A stretch of 64,000 bases of DNA from Bacteroidota bacterium (GTDB taxonomy: Bacteria > Bacteroidota > Bacteroidia > AKYH767-A > OLB10): positions 1 through 64,000 of the forward strand of contig JANXSD010000018.1 of the NCBI GenBank assembly GCA_025352785.1. Direction: 5' to 3'. Positions within the stretch are counted from its first letter, which is position 1. Each line of letters opens with the position of its first letter. Below, piece by piece: positions 49,298 through 59,863 of the stretch. The notes beneath the pieces are model-generated. The model was not told the DNA's origin, ran no database searches, and saw only the letters and a program-made list of their open reading frames with translations. A program made the position numbers and the translations under genes.

Positions 49298-50746
49298 TTA
49301 TCTTATCAAGGAAATCATTCCTTTCTGGGACACTGTTTTTAATCTTTCACCAATATATCCTCGATATTGTAAAATCATTGTGTAGATTCCTTCTTCGCAT
49401 GCTTTGCCATCATACATTCCATCCCAAGAAATTTTTGGATCATTCGTAGAAAACATTTCTTGGCCCCAGCGATTCCAAATTTTTATTTGAAAACTTTGTG
49501 TTTCACATTGAACGATAACATCAAATTTTTCATTTTTACCATCATGGTTAGGACTAAAAGCATTCGGATAAAAAACAGTACATGGACATTCGATATAATC
49601 AACTTTAATTTCATCAAAAACAATCGTACAACTATTAGTAGCCGTAGCTGAGTAGTTTCCTTCTTTTGTAACAGTTAGTGTAGGAGATACACTGCCATCA
49701 CTCCATGTTACTGTTGAATTGGAATTTGAATTAGCAAATAAGGTAATTGGCACACCAAAACATTGAGGCATTGAATCGGCAATGATATCTAATGTAGGAT
49801 TATCATTTACAACAATATAATTACTTTTAGTAATTGTATCTGATGAACATTCAAAATGTGTTATCATAGTTACATCATACGTCCCACTTTTCGGATAACA
49901 AATTTGTTGTGGATGAATTACATGGGATGAGGAAGGTAATCCTCCATCAAATAACCATTCATACGTAGTTGAAGGCATTAAACTAGTATCAGAAAAAGAA
50001 ATACAATTTCCACTACATAATGTTTGTTTAGAAGAAGTAAACCCAGAAACTCTTAAGGTTGCATCCGCAATTTTTTGTAGGGAAACATTATCAATATCAT
50101 AATAAAAAGTACTTGCATTAAGTTTACAAGTAGATGTAGATGTACTATCGTTACAAAAAAAACCAATCATCACATTATCAAAGCAACTATCAGCAATATA
50201 ATTAAAAACATATTCAGTGTAAAACCCTAATGATATTACATTGCCTGGAAGTCTAACTTGTGGATTTACTGCTGGGCAATCACCTATTATAAATGGAGGT
50301 AAATTTCCTGTTTTAAAAAAATAAAATCCTAAATCAAAACAATCGCTGGCAGGTGAAGGTTGATTTACAAGATTATACATTATTTGTGCCTTCAAAACAT
50401 ATTGTGCACCAGGAATTAATGTTTCTAAAAGCGGTGCTTGGAAAGACTCGCCATAAAAACGATTATAAGGGGGGAAATTCGAAGGAGGAGCACATAAAAA
50501 ACCTACAACACCAGTACCCGCATAAGCAATTCCATAATCACCTAAAGGAGAAGGACCATAATAGCTACAATTATAATAATCAGCAGTACCATAAGCAGAA
50601 TCCCAAATAGCACACCGATTTATTTGAGAGGAATACGTTGGGCATAAGTCAAAATCTTCAAATCCAGGATTTGGAAGAATATTTTGCGCAAAAGTATTTT
50701 CCGTAGAAACGAACACAAAGAATAAAATAAATAAGAAATTATTCAT
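49298..50746 (-). CDS. Secreted PKD-domain protein with T9SS type B C-terminal domain
   Basis: 482 aa. ILPNPGFEDFDLCP; TVFYPNAFSPNHDGKNEKFDVIVQCETQSFQIKIWNRWGQEMFST..ISWDGMYDGK..EGIYTMILQYRG. Confidence 0.9.
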   Translation of the reverse strand: MNNFLFILFFVFVSTENTFAQNILPNPGFEDFDLCPTYSSQINRCAIWDSAYGTADYYNCSYYGPSPLGDYGIAYAGTGVVGFLCAPPSNFPPYNRFYGESFQAPLLETLIPGAQYVLKAQIMYNLVNQPSPASDCFDLGFYFFKTGNLPPFIIGDCPAVNPQVRLPGNVISLGFYTEYVFNYIADSCFDNVMIGFFCNDSTSTSTCKLNASTFYYDIDNVSLQKIADATLRVSGFTSSKQTLCSGNCISFSDTSLMPSTTYEWLFDGGLPSSSHVIHPQQICYPKSGTYDVTMITHFECSSDTITKSNYIVVNDNPTLDIIADSMPQCFGVPITLFANSNSNSTVTWSDGSVSPTLTVTKEGNYSATATNSCTIVFDEIKVDYIECPCTVFYPNAFSPNHDGKNEKFDVIVQCETQSFQIKIWNRWGQEMFSTNDPKISWDGMYDGKACEEGIYTMILQYRGYIGERLKTVSQKGMISLIR

Positions 50747-50859
50747 TTACTACGTTTTATTTCTCACTACACAAGACTTATAAAATCATCTGGGGTTGAT
50801 CGAGCAAATTGTTGATACTCCAATTGACAGAATAAATATACAATTTTTATTTCGACTTA

Positions 50860-51519
50860 TTAATATTCCTTAGTGGTCATATCTTTAATTTTTGCTACAT
50901 ATAAACTGTCTTCTGCATATACTTTTCCTAAGTAATCCAAATAACGTTCTTTCACTTTGAAATTATGATCTTGCCATAACTTATAATCTGCTACTGCATC
51001 TTGCCAACATTTATAAACTGCATAACTTGCGAATTTGCTGTATTGCCTTAATGATTGTTGATCACCATAAATGATTTTATTTTTTGATGGAATAAATATT
51101 CCACAGGCAGTCGTTGGTCTAATGAATGGGTAGCGCATACCCATAAGGTTATTCGTATGCCGAAGTAATGGAGAACTAAGCGTTCCAGTTTCCAATTTCA
51201 TTTGAGCATAAACCTCATCTGCACATAAAACTTTTTGCACTTCTAACTCCTGGCGGAGATTACGAAATGATAATGGTTTAAAATTACGAGAATTTACATG
51301 AAACATTTTAAAATTATTTTCCTTGTTTTCCATGCTGAAGTCTTCCATAGAAAACATCATCTGTACAGCAAAGAAAGAAATGACAACTGGCTTCTTCCAT
51401 GCCAAAAAATCGCAATATAGATTTGTTTGTCCTAAATAGTTATTACAAATAGCATTTAGACAAACAATACTATTCCCAATTGAGATTGACTCCTTAGAAT
51501 TACAACAACTCGTTTTCAT
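50860..51519 (-). CDS. Putative glucosaminidase (GH73/FlgJ-like) domain protein
   Basis: VLCADEVYAQMKLETGTLSSPLLRHTNNLMGMRYPFIRPTTACGIF...FASYAVYKCWQDAVADYKLWQDH resembles Bacteroidota glucosaminidase domains. Confidence 0.65.
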   Translation of the reverse strand: MKTSCCNSKESISIGNSIVCLNAICNNYLGQTNLYCDFLAWKKPVVISFFAVQMMFSMEDFSMENKENNFKMFHVNSRNFKPLSFRNLRQELEVQKVLCADEVYAQMKLETGTLSSPLLRHTNNLMGMRYPFIRPTTACGIFIPSKNKIIYGDQQSLRQYSKFASYAVYKCWQDAVADYKLWQDHNFKVKERYLDYLGKVYAEDSLYVAKIKDMTTKEY

Positions 51520-51834
51520 GATCGCCTAACAATTAGCATTATTAGAATACTTATTTAAAGTTTTCGGAAATGGAATGCATTATTTTTGGTGGTAGGGTAA
51601 CACAAAGATGAATTCTTAAGGTAAAAAATATTCATTTTTTTTGGCGAACAACGCATTATATTAGGGTGAATGTAAGGTTTATCAAGATTTTGTATCAAAA
51701 TAAGACCTGAAATTATCACACATTTGATACTAAGGAATACTTATTGTAAAAAGAATAGTAAATAAATTCTTAGAAAAGAATTCATCAACATTGAAAAAAA
51801 TATTCATTAAAAAAATCTGTGTAGAATATTCTTT

Positions 51835-53019
51835 ATGATTGAAATCAAAAAAATAATATTTTCAATTTTCATTTTATCACATTCATTATGTGATGGACAA
51901 ATACTAAGTAGTTTTACATGGGAGTCAGGAAATATCACTACGGCAAGTTCTGGCAATAATGCAGCTTCCGTAAGTAGTTCAGCAACTATCAGTAGTGGTG
52001 GTTCTTCTGGAAATGGTTTAAATCCTGGATTACCGAAAGCTGATCTTGATTTAACAATTACTGCAACATCAATTTACGATACCGAAGGGGTGGATATCAG
52101 TTTTGATTATCAACGGGAAGAATCTATAGCAAACTTTTATATTAGAGGTAGTAGCTTGAATATCGGAATGAATGCAGGAAATTTATTTGTGAGTTACAGA
52201 GTTAGCAACGGTGCTGGAAGTTATACTTTAATTAGTTCTGGCAATGTATTTTCGATTCCAAATGATGATATTTTTAGAACCTATCGATTCAAATATATTG
52301 CAGCAACGGGATACGGTGAACTATTTGTAAATGGCACTTCGATGTGGGCAAACGATGGAATTGATAATAGAAGTATGTATTGGACAGGTGCAGGAAATAT
52401 TGTGATAGGATCATTGATGGATGGAAGTGGGAGTAATAAAACATGTTTGGATGGTTTTAGTATTTCTCGGATAGGTGGTACTCTTCCCATTGAATTAGTT
52501 TCATTTGTTGCAAAATCTGAAAAAGAAAATGTAAATTTAAATTGGACAACTGCCTCTGAAAAAAACAATGATTATTTTACAATTGAAAAATCACAGAATG
52601 GGATAATGTGGAATGAAATTGCAAAAGTAGCAGGTGCTGGGAATAGTAATCACGAATTAAATTATTACTTTATTGATAAAAATAACAATGTAAATGGAAC
52701 ATATTACCGATTAAAGCAAACTGATTTTGATGGTAAATTAGTTATTACAGGCGAACAATTTGTGCAATATTTCTTCAAAGAGTGGATTTCAACAATTTAT
52801 CCAAATCCAGCACATGAACGACTAAATATCAAAGTTGAAAAGCAGATCTTAACGCCAGAAATTACAGTATTAAATTCATTGGGAAATACAATTAATTTGC
52901 CCGTCGAAAAATTTGGAGATCATTATTCATTAAACACTAATTCCATAGAAAAAGGAATTTATATATTAAGTATCTCACAAGATCAGCAAACAAGAAATAT
53001 CCTCTTTGAAAAAAACTAA
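51835..53019 (+). CDS. Secreted LamG-like protein with T9SS type A sorting domain
   Basis: SSFTWESGNITTAS...; ELVSFVAKSEKENVNLNWTTASEKNNDYFTIEKSQNG; STIYPNPAHERLNIKVE...EKGIYILSISQDQQTRNILFEKN. Confidence 0.87.
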   Translation: MIEIKKIIFSIFILSHSLCDGQILSSFTWESGNITTASSGNNAASVSSSATISSGGSSGNGLNPGLPKADLDLTITATSIYDTEGVDISFDYQREESIANFYIRGSSLNIGMNAGNLFVSYRVSNGAGSYTLISSGNVFSIPNDDIFRTYRFKYIAATGYGELFVNGTSMWANDGIDNRSMYWTGAGNIVIGSLMDGSGSNKTCLDGFSISRIGGTLPIELVSFVAKSEKENVNLNWTTASEKNNDYFTIEKSQNGIMWNEIAKVAGAGNSNHELNYYFIDKNNNVNGTYYRLKQTDFDGKLVITGEQFVQYFFKEWISTIYPNPAHERLNIKVEKQILTPEITVLNSLGNTINLPVEKFGDHYSLNTNSIEKGIYILSISQDQQTRNILFEKN

Positions 53020-53073
53020 GCGTATTAAAAAAACCAATTAATTTGTTACTTTTAACAAATATTATTTGAGGAT

Positions 53074-53640
53074 ATGAATATTGGCTTTCAAGAGGTATTA
53101 TCGGTTACGATGATATTATTTGCAGTAATTGACATCATAGGATCATTGCCTGTAATCATCGAGACACGTAAGAGAGTTGGTGTAATTCATGCTGGAAGGG
53201 CAACAATAGCATCTTTAATTATCATGGTGCTCTTTTTGTTTTTAGGAGAGAGTATTTTGAAATTAATTGGTATCGATGTTTCTTCGTTTGCTATTGCCGG
53301 TTCACTCGTAATTTTTTTCCTGGCGCTCGAAATGATTTTAGGAATTCGACTCTATCGTGATGACATTCCATCAACAGCTTCTATTGTACCAATTGCGTTT
53401 CCCTTGATTGCTGGAACAGGAACCATGACTACCCTTTTATCCTTACGAGCATCTTACAGTTCAGAGACAATATTAATTGCAATTGCTGTTAATATGCTTA
53501 TTGTTTTCGCTGTATTAAAACTTGTTGAACCCATCGAAAAATTATTGGGCCCCGCAGGAATTAGTATAATCCGAAAAGTATTTGGAATTGTATTATTAGC
53601 CATCTCTGTAAAATTATTTCGAACCAATGTTGGATTTTGA
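53074..53640 (+). CDS. MarC family membrane protein
   Basis: 188 aa with about 6 TM segments. FAVIDIIGSLPVIIE...FPLIAGTGTMTTLLSLRASYS. Confidence 0.9.
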   Translation: MNIGFQEVLSVTMILFAVIDIIGSLPVIIETRKRVGVIHAGRATIASLIIMVLFLFLGESILKLIGIDVSSFAIAGSLVIFFLALEMILGIRLYRDDIPSTASIVPIAFPLIAGTGTMTTLLSLRASYSSETILIAIAVNMLIVFAVLKLVEPIEKLLGPAGISIIRKVFGIVLLAISVKLFRTNVGF

Positions 53641-53863
53641 GAAATGATCTAAGCTTTTGAATTATACATTTTGGCCTATAACTCGCTTGACGGTAAGAAA
53701 TATAAAGAAGTGGAATACAATAAAACTACTTTCGACATAAATATTTCAAATTAATTTAAACTTTTGAAAATGCCATTTGAAATAATGCAACTATTTATTG
53801 CCAAAGTACATTTCGAGTAATAAATTAAATTTATACATTTGAAACCGCACAATTAAACCATAA

Positions 53864-55642
53864 ATGAAAAAAATTACTTACGCATTTCTACTTCTCTTGT
53901 TAATGAATGCATGCCAGTCGAAAACTCAAAAAGTAATGCCCGAAGAATCCTCCAAATTAATAACTAAGCTTTTTGACTCTTACTATGAAGAGAGGTTAAC
54001 TTATTTTCCGTTAGAGGCTACTGCAATTGCAGACTCCCGTTACAATGACCAATTACCTGCAGATATCAGCGATAGCTATCGTGCAAAATTGAAAGTATTC
54101 TATCAAAAATATTTGGAATCTATTTCCTCGTTTGATCGAAGTAAATTAAAAGGACAAGATGTTTTAAGTTATGATGTTTTTAAAAGGGAGATGCAAATGC
54201 AGATCGAAGGATTATCGTTTAAAGATAATTTAATGCCTATTAATCAATTTTGGAGCATGAACCTAACATTTCCTGTGTTGGGATCTGGTGGCGGAAATCA
54301 GCCTTTCAAGACTGTAAAAGATTATGATAATTTTTTGAAACGCATTACTGCTTTTGTATCCTATGAAGATACTTGCATTTCAAATATGCGAAGGGGAATG
54401 GAACTAGGCATAACACCTCCAAAAATATTAATGGAAAAAGTATTGCCACAACTTGAAGGAATCATCGTTACAGATGCTAAAACAAGCGTTTTTTATGATC
54501 CAATTAAAAATATCCCATCATCATTTAGTGATGCTGATAAAGCTCGTTTAACCGACGCTTACACAAAAGCAATTATAGAAGAAATTGTTCCCGCATACAG
54601 TAAACTTCATGCATTCATTAAAGACGATTATATTCCGAAATGTAGAGAAACAGCAGGAATTTCTAATATCCCAAATGGAAAAGAGTATTACAATTACGAA
54701 GCACGTTTATGGACTACAACAGACTTAACTCCTGATCAAATCTTTGCGATTGGAGAAAAAGAAGTTACTCGAATTAAAACCGAGATGGAACGCATTAAAG
54801 ATGAAACAGGATTTAAAGGAGATTTAAAAGCCTTCATTGAATTTATTCATGACAACAAAAAATTTATGCCTTATAAAACTGATGGTGAAGTAATCGAAGC
54901 GTATAGATTTATTGGAAGAAAAATGCAACCTCAGTTAAAAAAACTTTTCAACCTCGTTCCGAAAGCTAAATTTGAAGTTCGTCAAACAGAAAAATTTCGT
55001 GAAGCATCATCAAGTGCTGAGTACAATCAATCAGCTCCTGATGGTTCTCGACCAGGAATATTTTATGTTCCAGTTTTAGATCCCACAAAATTTAATGTTG
55101 TAGGCATGGAAGATTTATTTTTACACGAAGCAATTCCTGGACATCATTATCAAACTTCAATTCAACAAGAAAATGAAGCGCTACCTAAATTTAGAAGATT
55201 CGGATGGTATGGTGCCTATGGGGAAGGGTGGGCACTCTACACTGAATCATTAGGAAAAGAATTAGGATTATATACGGATCCCTATCAATATTTTGGGAGC
55301 TTAAGCGAAGAGATGCATCGAGCAATCCGTTTAGTGGTAGATGTTGGGATGCATACGAAAGGCTGGACGCGTGAACAAGCCATCAATTATTCACTCGATA
55401 AAGATGCAGAAGGTCTTGGCGATATTACTTCGGAAGTGGAGCGTTATATGGCAATACCTGGTCAAGCACTGGCTTATAAAATTGGACAGATGAAAATTAT
55501 TGAAATTAGAAAGAGAGCTGAAACTACATTAGGAAATAAATTTAGCATTCAACAATTTCATGATGAAGTACTAAAAGATGGTTGTTTACCATTAGATGTA
55601 TTTGAAAATAAAATGAATGAATGGATTAAATCACAACAATAA
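53864..55642 (+). CDS. DUF885 family lipoprotein (predicted metal-dependent peptidase-like)
   Basis: 592 aa, NACQS lipobox; DLFLHEAIPGHHYQTSIQQENEALPKFRRFGWYGAYGEGWALYTESLGKELG. Confidence 0.93.
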   Translation: MKKITYAFLLLLLMNACQSKTQKVMPEESSKLITKLFDSYYEERLTYFPLEATAIADSRYNDQLPADISDSYRAKLKVFYQKYLESISSFDRSKLKGQDVLSYDVFKREMQMQIEGLSFKDNLMPINQFWSMNLTFPVLGSGGGNQPFKTVKDYDNFLKRITAFVSYEDTCISNMRRGMELGITPPKILMEKVLPQLEGIIVTDAKTSVFYDPIKNIPSSFSDADKARLTDAYTKAIIEEIVPAYSKLHAFIKDDYIPKCRETAGISNIPNGKEYYNYEARLWTTTDLTPDQIFAIGEKEVTRIKTEMERIKDETGFKGDLKAFIEFIHDNKKFMPYKTDGEVIEAYRFIGRKMQPQLKKLFNLVPKAKFEVRQTEKFREASSSAEYNQSAPDGSRPGIFYVPVLDPTKFNVVGMEDLFLHEAIPGHHYQTSIQQENEALPKFRRFGWYGAYGEGWALYTESLGKELGLYTDPYQYFGSLSEEMHRAIRLVVDVGMHTKGWTREQAINYSLDKDAEGLGDITSEVERYMAIPGQALAYKIGQMKIIEIRKRAETTLGNKFSIQQFHDEVLKDGCLPLDVFENKMNEWIKSQQ

Positions 55643-55718
55643 CTACCATTAATCGAAAGCCCTCGTTATTAATTTAGCGGGGGTTTTTATAGCAACTATA
55701 TTTCAAAAAAAATATACA

Positions 55719-56126
55719 ATGACAAAAGAATTTTGGATCAACCTTCCAGTAAAAGAGGTAACTAAATCAAGAGATTTCTTTGTGAATATTGGATTTAAAT
55801 TAAATCCTGGCCCCGGAAATACGGAACATTCAGCATGCATCTTTATTGGGAGTAAAAACATTGTGCTAATGCTATTTTCAGAACCCACATTTCAAAGTTT
55901 TACAGAACATGAAATTACGGACACCAAAAAATCTACGGAGGTTTTATTTTCGTTTGATGCAGAAAGCAGATTAGAAGTGGACGAGATGGCTGTAAGAGTT
56001 GAAAAAGCAGGTGGAACTGTTTTCTCTGCCCCAAATGAAAGTCAGGGATGGTTATATGGATTTGGTTTTTCAGATTTAGATGGACATCGATGGAATGTTT
56101 TGTTTATGGATACGAAAAAGAATTAA
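55719..56126 (+). CDS. VOC/glyoxalase-like protein
   Basis: 135 aa. FWINLPVKEVTKSRDFFVNIGFKLNPG...YGFGFSDLDGHRWNVLFMD. Confidence 0.88.
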   Translation: MTKEFWINLPVKEVTKSRDFFVNIGFKLNPGPGNTEHSACIFIGSKNIVLMLFSEPTFQSFTEHEITDTKKSTEVLFSFDAESRLEVDEMAVRVEKAGGTVFSAPNESQGWLYGFGFSDLDGHRWNVLFMDTKKN

Positions 56127-56207
56127 AAATTACGAATTACGTTCTGTTAGCTATCGTGATAAGAATTGATAATTTCTATAAATGCAAATTAAAAAATTGG
56201 TATGAGA

Positions 56208-56978
56208 TTATAAGGTATTTGAAGAAATGAATGGAGGGAGTTGAATTTCTCTTTCAGACAATAACTCTTCTTGACGCAATCGAAGTAGAATTTGCATAAC
56301 AGTTATTACATCTTTCTGGCAATATTCAACAATACGTGTCAAATCGTTTTCTTTATAATACACATCTGCAACCATACCGCCATCTATATCATCCTTCGGA
56401 CTTTTTATGTTCAGTATGAATGCAAGCAAATTAAGTGGTGTATAGTTTTTATAGTCACCAAATTTCCACAATTCAAGTGTATCGAGATGTTGTATTTCCC
56501 AAGGTTTTTTCCCGTGGAGGTTTAATAAATCAGGTAATGCGATACCATTAATTATCATCCTACGAGAAATGTATGGAAAATCAAATTCCTTTCCATTATG
56601 TCCGCAAAGAATAGAAGCAGGATTTAACTGATCTAAATAGTTCTTAAATGATCTCAACAACATTTCTTCATCGTCATCAAAAAAAGATTGCAATATAAAG
56701 TTACGGTGCCATTTATCACTAAATGCACCTACCGAAATACAAATGATTTTTCCGAATTCTGCATAAATTCCTGCTCGTTCATATAAGAGTTCATCAGTAT
56801 CCAACTCCGACTTTCGCAACTGAAGTGATTTCCTTTTCCACAGAGATTTTAGTTCATCAGAACACAAATCATAATTTGAATATTGAGGTACGGTTTCAAT
56901 ATCAAGACATAAAACGTTTTTAAAAGAGATTGTTTCGAGCATTTGAATGTATTTATTCAACAAAATTATGTTTCTCAA
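56208..56978 (-). CDS. 3'-5' exonuclease (PolB-like DnaQ superfamily)
   Basis: VLCLDIETVPQY, ILCGHNGKEFDFPYISRRMI, RIVEYCQKDVITVMQILLRLR. Confidence 0.88.
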   Translation of the reverse strand: MRNIILLNKYIQMLETISFKNVLCLDIETVPQYSNYDLCSDELKSLWKRKSLQLRKSELDTDELLYERAGIYAEFGKIICISVGAFSDKWHRNFILQSFFDDDEEMLLRSFKNYLDQLNPASILCGHNGKEFDFPYISRRMIINGIALPDLLNLHGKKPWEIQHLDTLELWKFGDYKNYTPLNLLAFILNIKSPKDDIDGGMVADVYYKENDLTRIVEYCQKDVITVMQILLRLRQEELLSEREIQLPPFISSNTL

Positions 56979-57131
56979 ACTAAATAATCATCACCTAAAA
57001 GACCTTAACTATTTGTAATTACCTTTACAACTACTCGCTCAATAAAAAGTAAACACCAACATTGCCTGTTCAAGCCTTGAAAATTCCTGCTCAGCAATTA
57101 AATTACATTTGATTTCAAATGGATCTGCTAT

Positions 57132-57298
57132 TAATACCAACAGCCAATATATTTTAGTCCAATCTACTTGTCCTTTTTCATCAATACTTCTTAAAAAAAT
57201 AGTTCCGTAGGCAAAGGCTATGCAACGATTTTTTAAATCGTCTTGATAAAAAAATTACATCGCAACTTTGGACTAAAATATATTTGCAATTGGTATTA
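57132..57298. repeat. MITE-like element: 31-bp imperfect terminal inverted repeats around about 105 bp
   Basis: Left arm 57132-57162 taataccaacagccaatatattttagtccaa; right arm 57268-57298 ttggactaaaatatatttgcaattggtatta; 28 of 31 positions complementary. Confidence 0.75.
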
Positions 57299-57383
57299 TT
57301 TCATAGTATGAAACCCTAAGATTATTTCTACGTAGAAGATCGATTAGTATAATTCTTAAAAATAGTCTATTTCGTAAAATAAT

Positions 57384-58646
57384 ATGATCGCTCCATCCAA
57401 TCCAGAAAACGAATCAGCGAGGTTAAACAATCTTGTCAATTATCAAATATTGGATACAATTCCAGAAACAGATTTTGATGATATTACTTCCTTAGCCTCA
57501 GAAATCTGCAATACTCCGATCAGTTTAATATCATTAATTGATAAAAATCGTCAATGGTTTAAATCAAATAAGGGGCTTCCCATTTCAGAGTCGCAAAGAG
57601 AAGTTGCATTTTGTGCTCATGCCATAAACAGACCGAACGAAATTATGATTGTTACGGATGCGAGGACAGATTTACGATTTATAGATAATCCGTTTGTGAT
57701 TGGCGATCCTAAAATTGTTTTTTATGCTGGTGCACCATTAGTTAGTCCGGAAGGTTTCACACTTGGAACCCTTTGCGTTATTGATACTATGCCACGAATA
57801 CTTTCCCAATTTCAATTAAACGCTTTAAGAACGCTATCCAATCAAATTATTAATCAGTTCTCCATAAGAAAAAAAAATCATGAACTTTTATTAGCACAAA
57901 TCAGGTTAGAAAAAATAAATGAAGAACTTAGTAGATTCACCCAAGTAGTTGCTCATGATCTTAAGTCACCATTACATGCAATTGGATCCTCTTTAGAGAT
58001 CCTGAAAAATAAAAATAATATTTCTGAAAAAAATATTAATGATTTATTAGAAATTGCCGGCAAACGTTGTGTAAGTATGGGACAACTTATCAACGGACTT
58101 TTACAATATTCGAATAATGCAGGAATGCAATTGGAATTTGACTTAATTAATTTTGATGATTTATTCCAGTCGATTTTTCCAATGATAGAAATCCCTGAAA
58201 AATTTGTACTCACCCATACTTGTGAAATTCGTCGTTTTTATTCCGATGAGGTTATGCTGAAACAAGTGTTGATTAATTTAATTACGAATGCCATAAAATA
58301 CAATTCAAAAACTGAAGGACGAATAGATGTTGAAATTCAAGAAAACAACAATGGAATTCAAATTGAAGTAAGCGACAACGGTCCAGGGATACCTAAAGAA
58401 AAACGGGAAACGGTATTTGAAATTTTTAAAACAATTGGTCAAACAGATCGCTTTGGGAATAAAGGAAATGGTATTGGATTAGCAACAGTAAAAAGGATTA
58501 TCACAAATTTAAATGGTGAAATTTATATCGATGACAATTACACATGCGGTACAAAAATTATTATTCATTTACCAGATATTGTATTTGAAAAATCTAATAA
58601 AATAGATCTGGTAAAACCGAATCACAATGAAATGAAAAATACGTAA
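57384..58646 (+). CDS. GAF-domain sensor histidine kinase
   Basis: ISLISLIDKNRQWFKSNKGLP..E..REVAFCAHAI GAF; FTQVVAHDLKSPLHAIGSS; NLITNAIKYNS; DNGPGIPKEKRETVFEIF; GNGIGLATVKRI. Confidence 0.94.
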   Translation: MIAPSNPENESARLNNLVNYQILDTIPETDFDDITSLASEICNTPISLISLIDKNRQWFKSNKGLPISESQREVAFCAHAINRPNEIMIVTDARTDLRFIDNPFVIGDPKIVFYAGAPLVSPEGFTLGTLCVIDTMPRILSQFQLNALRTLSNQIINQFSIRKKNHELLLAQIRLEKINEELSRFTQVVAHDLKSPLHAIGSSLEILKNKNNISEKNINDLLEIAGKRCVSMGQLINGLLQYSNNAGMQLEFDLINFDDLFQSIFPMIEIPEKFVLTHTCEIRRFYSDEVMLKQVLINLITNAIKYNSKTEGRIDVEIQENNNGIQIEVSDNGPGIPKEKRETVFEIFKTIGQTDRFGNKGNGIGLATVKRIITNLNGEIYIDDNYTCGTKIIIHLPDIVFEKSNKIDLVKPNHNEMKNT

Positions 58647-58652
58647 ATTATT

Positions 58653-59723
58653 TTATTTGAGTAATACCGTATTCCACTTAAACACATCATTTGCATTTCC
58701 GGTTCGTATCGCTGTTAATCTCCTTTCTAATTGTTTGCAAATTGAATCGCTAGAATAAGCAGGAAGCATAATTTTTTTTTCTTTTACTGTAATTGTTGCG
58801 ATGGGTGCCGTAATTGCGGCTGTTCCTGCTCCAAAGGCTTCCGTAAGTTTTCCATTCTCACTTGCCGCCACTAATTCAAATGCTGAAACTTTTCGTTCAT
58901 GAACTTCGATCTTCAAATCGTTTGCTAATTGCAATAATGAATCTCGCGTGATACCTCCTAAAATCGTATCTGAAAGTGGTGGAGTCACTATACAGTTATC
59001 GATTACAAAGAGTACATTCATTGTTCCTGATTCCTCAATATTTAATTCGTCAGAACCATCAGTCCATAAAACTTGATCAAACCCTTGTTGTCTGGCTAAT
59101 TGTGTTGGATAAAATGATCCACCATAATTTCCTGCGCATTTTGTTGCTCCAGTTCCACCTTGAGCGGCGCGCGTATAAGTATCTTCTACTTTAACATTTA
59201 AAGGCTTCGGATAAAAAGATCCAACAGGGCCCGCCATGATAATGAATAAATATTCTTCAGAAATCTTTACACCAAATCGCCCTTCGGATGCAAAAATTAG
59301 CGGACGTATATAAAGTGATTTCCCCTCCCCTTCTGGCACCCATGCATGATCAAGATTTACAAGTGCTTTTAATCCATCATCGAAGAATGAAAATGGGATG
59401 GCAGGCATACTCATTCTGTTTAATGATTTTTGCAATCGTTCGTGATGCGATGCAACTCTAAAAATGGATATGTTTCCGTCATCCATTTTAAATGCTTTCA
59501 TTCCTTCAAAAACCGATTGACCATAATGCAATGCCAATGCTGTTGGTGCTATCGTGATATCTGCAAAAGGAACAATTTTTGGGTCACACCATTCACCATC
59601 TGCATAACGTGCTACAAACATGTGATCCGACATGTGTTTTCCAAATTCTAAATTATTGAAATCAATCTCAGAAATTGCACTTTTAAATGTATGTGTAACG
59701 GGAATATTAGTGGTAAGAATCAT
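58653..59723 (-). CDS. ilvE: Branched-chain amino acid aminotransferase
   Basis: 356 aa. HYGQSVFEGMKAF, YIRPLIFASEGRFGVK, GGTGATKCAGNYGGSFYPTQLARQQGFDQVLWTD, EAFGAGTAAITAPI. Confidence 0.95.
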   Translation of the reverse strand: MILTTNIPVTHTFKSAISEIDFNNLEFGKHMSDHMFVARYADGEWCDPKIVPFADITIAPTALALHYGQSVFEGMKAFKMDDGNISIFRVASHHERLQKSLNRMSMPAIPFSFFDDGLKALVNLDHAWVPEGEGKSLYIRPLIFASEGRFGVKISEEYLFIIMAGPVGSFYPKPLNVKVEDTYTRAAQGGTGATKCAGNYGGSFYPTQLARQQGFDQVLWTDGSDELNIEESGTMNVLFVIDNCIVTPPLSDTILGGITRDSLLQLANDLKIEVHERKVSAFELVAASENGKLTEAFGAGTAAITAPIATITVKEKKIMLPAYSSDSICKQLERRLTAIRTGNANDVFKWNTVLLK

Positions 59724-59863
59724 TCTGTTTTTGTAAGATTTTTTGCTGGAAATTTTTTTAATTATTAACTATAGAAATAAATTTATTAAACCAAATAATA
59801 ACTCCATATTCGAATAATTTACAATTTAGAAATAGAAATCGACATCTGCAAATTATAAATGCA

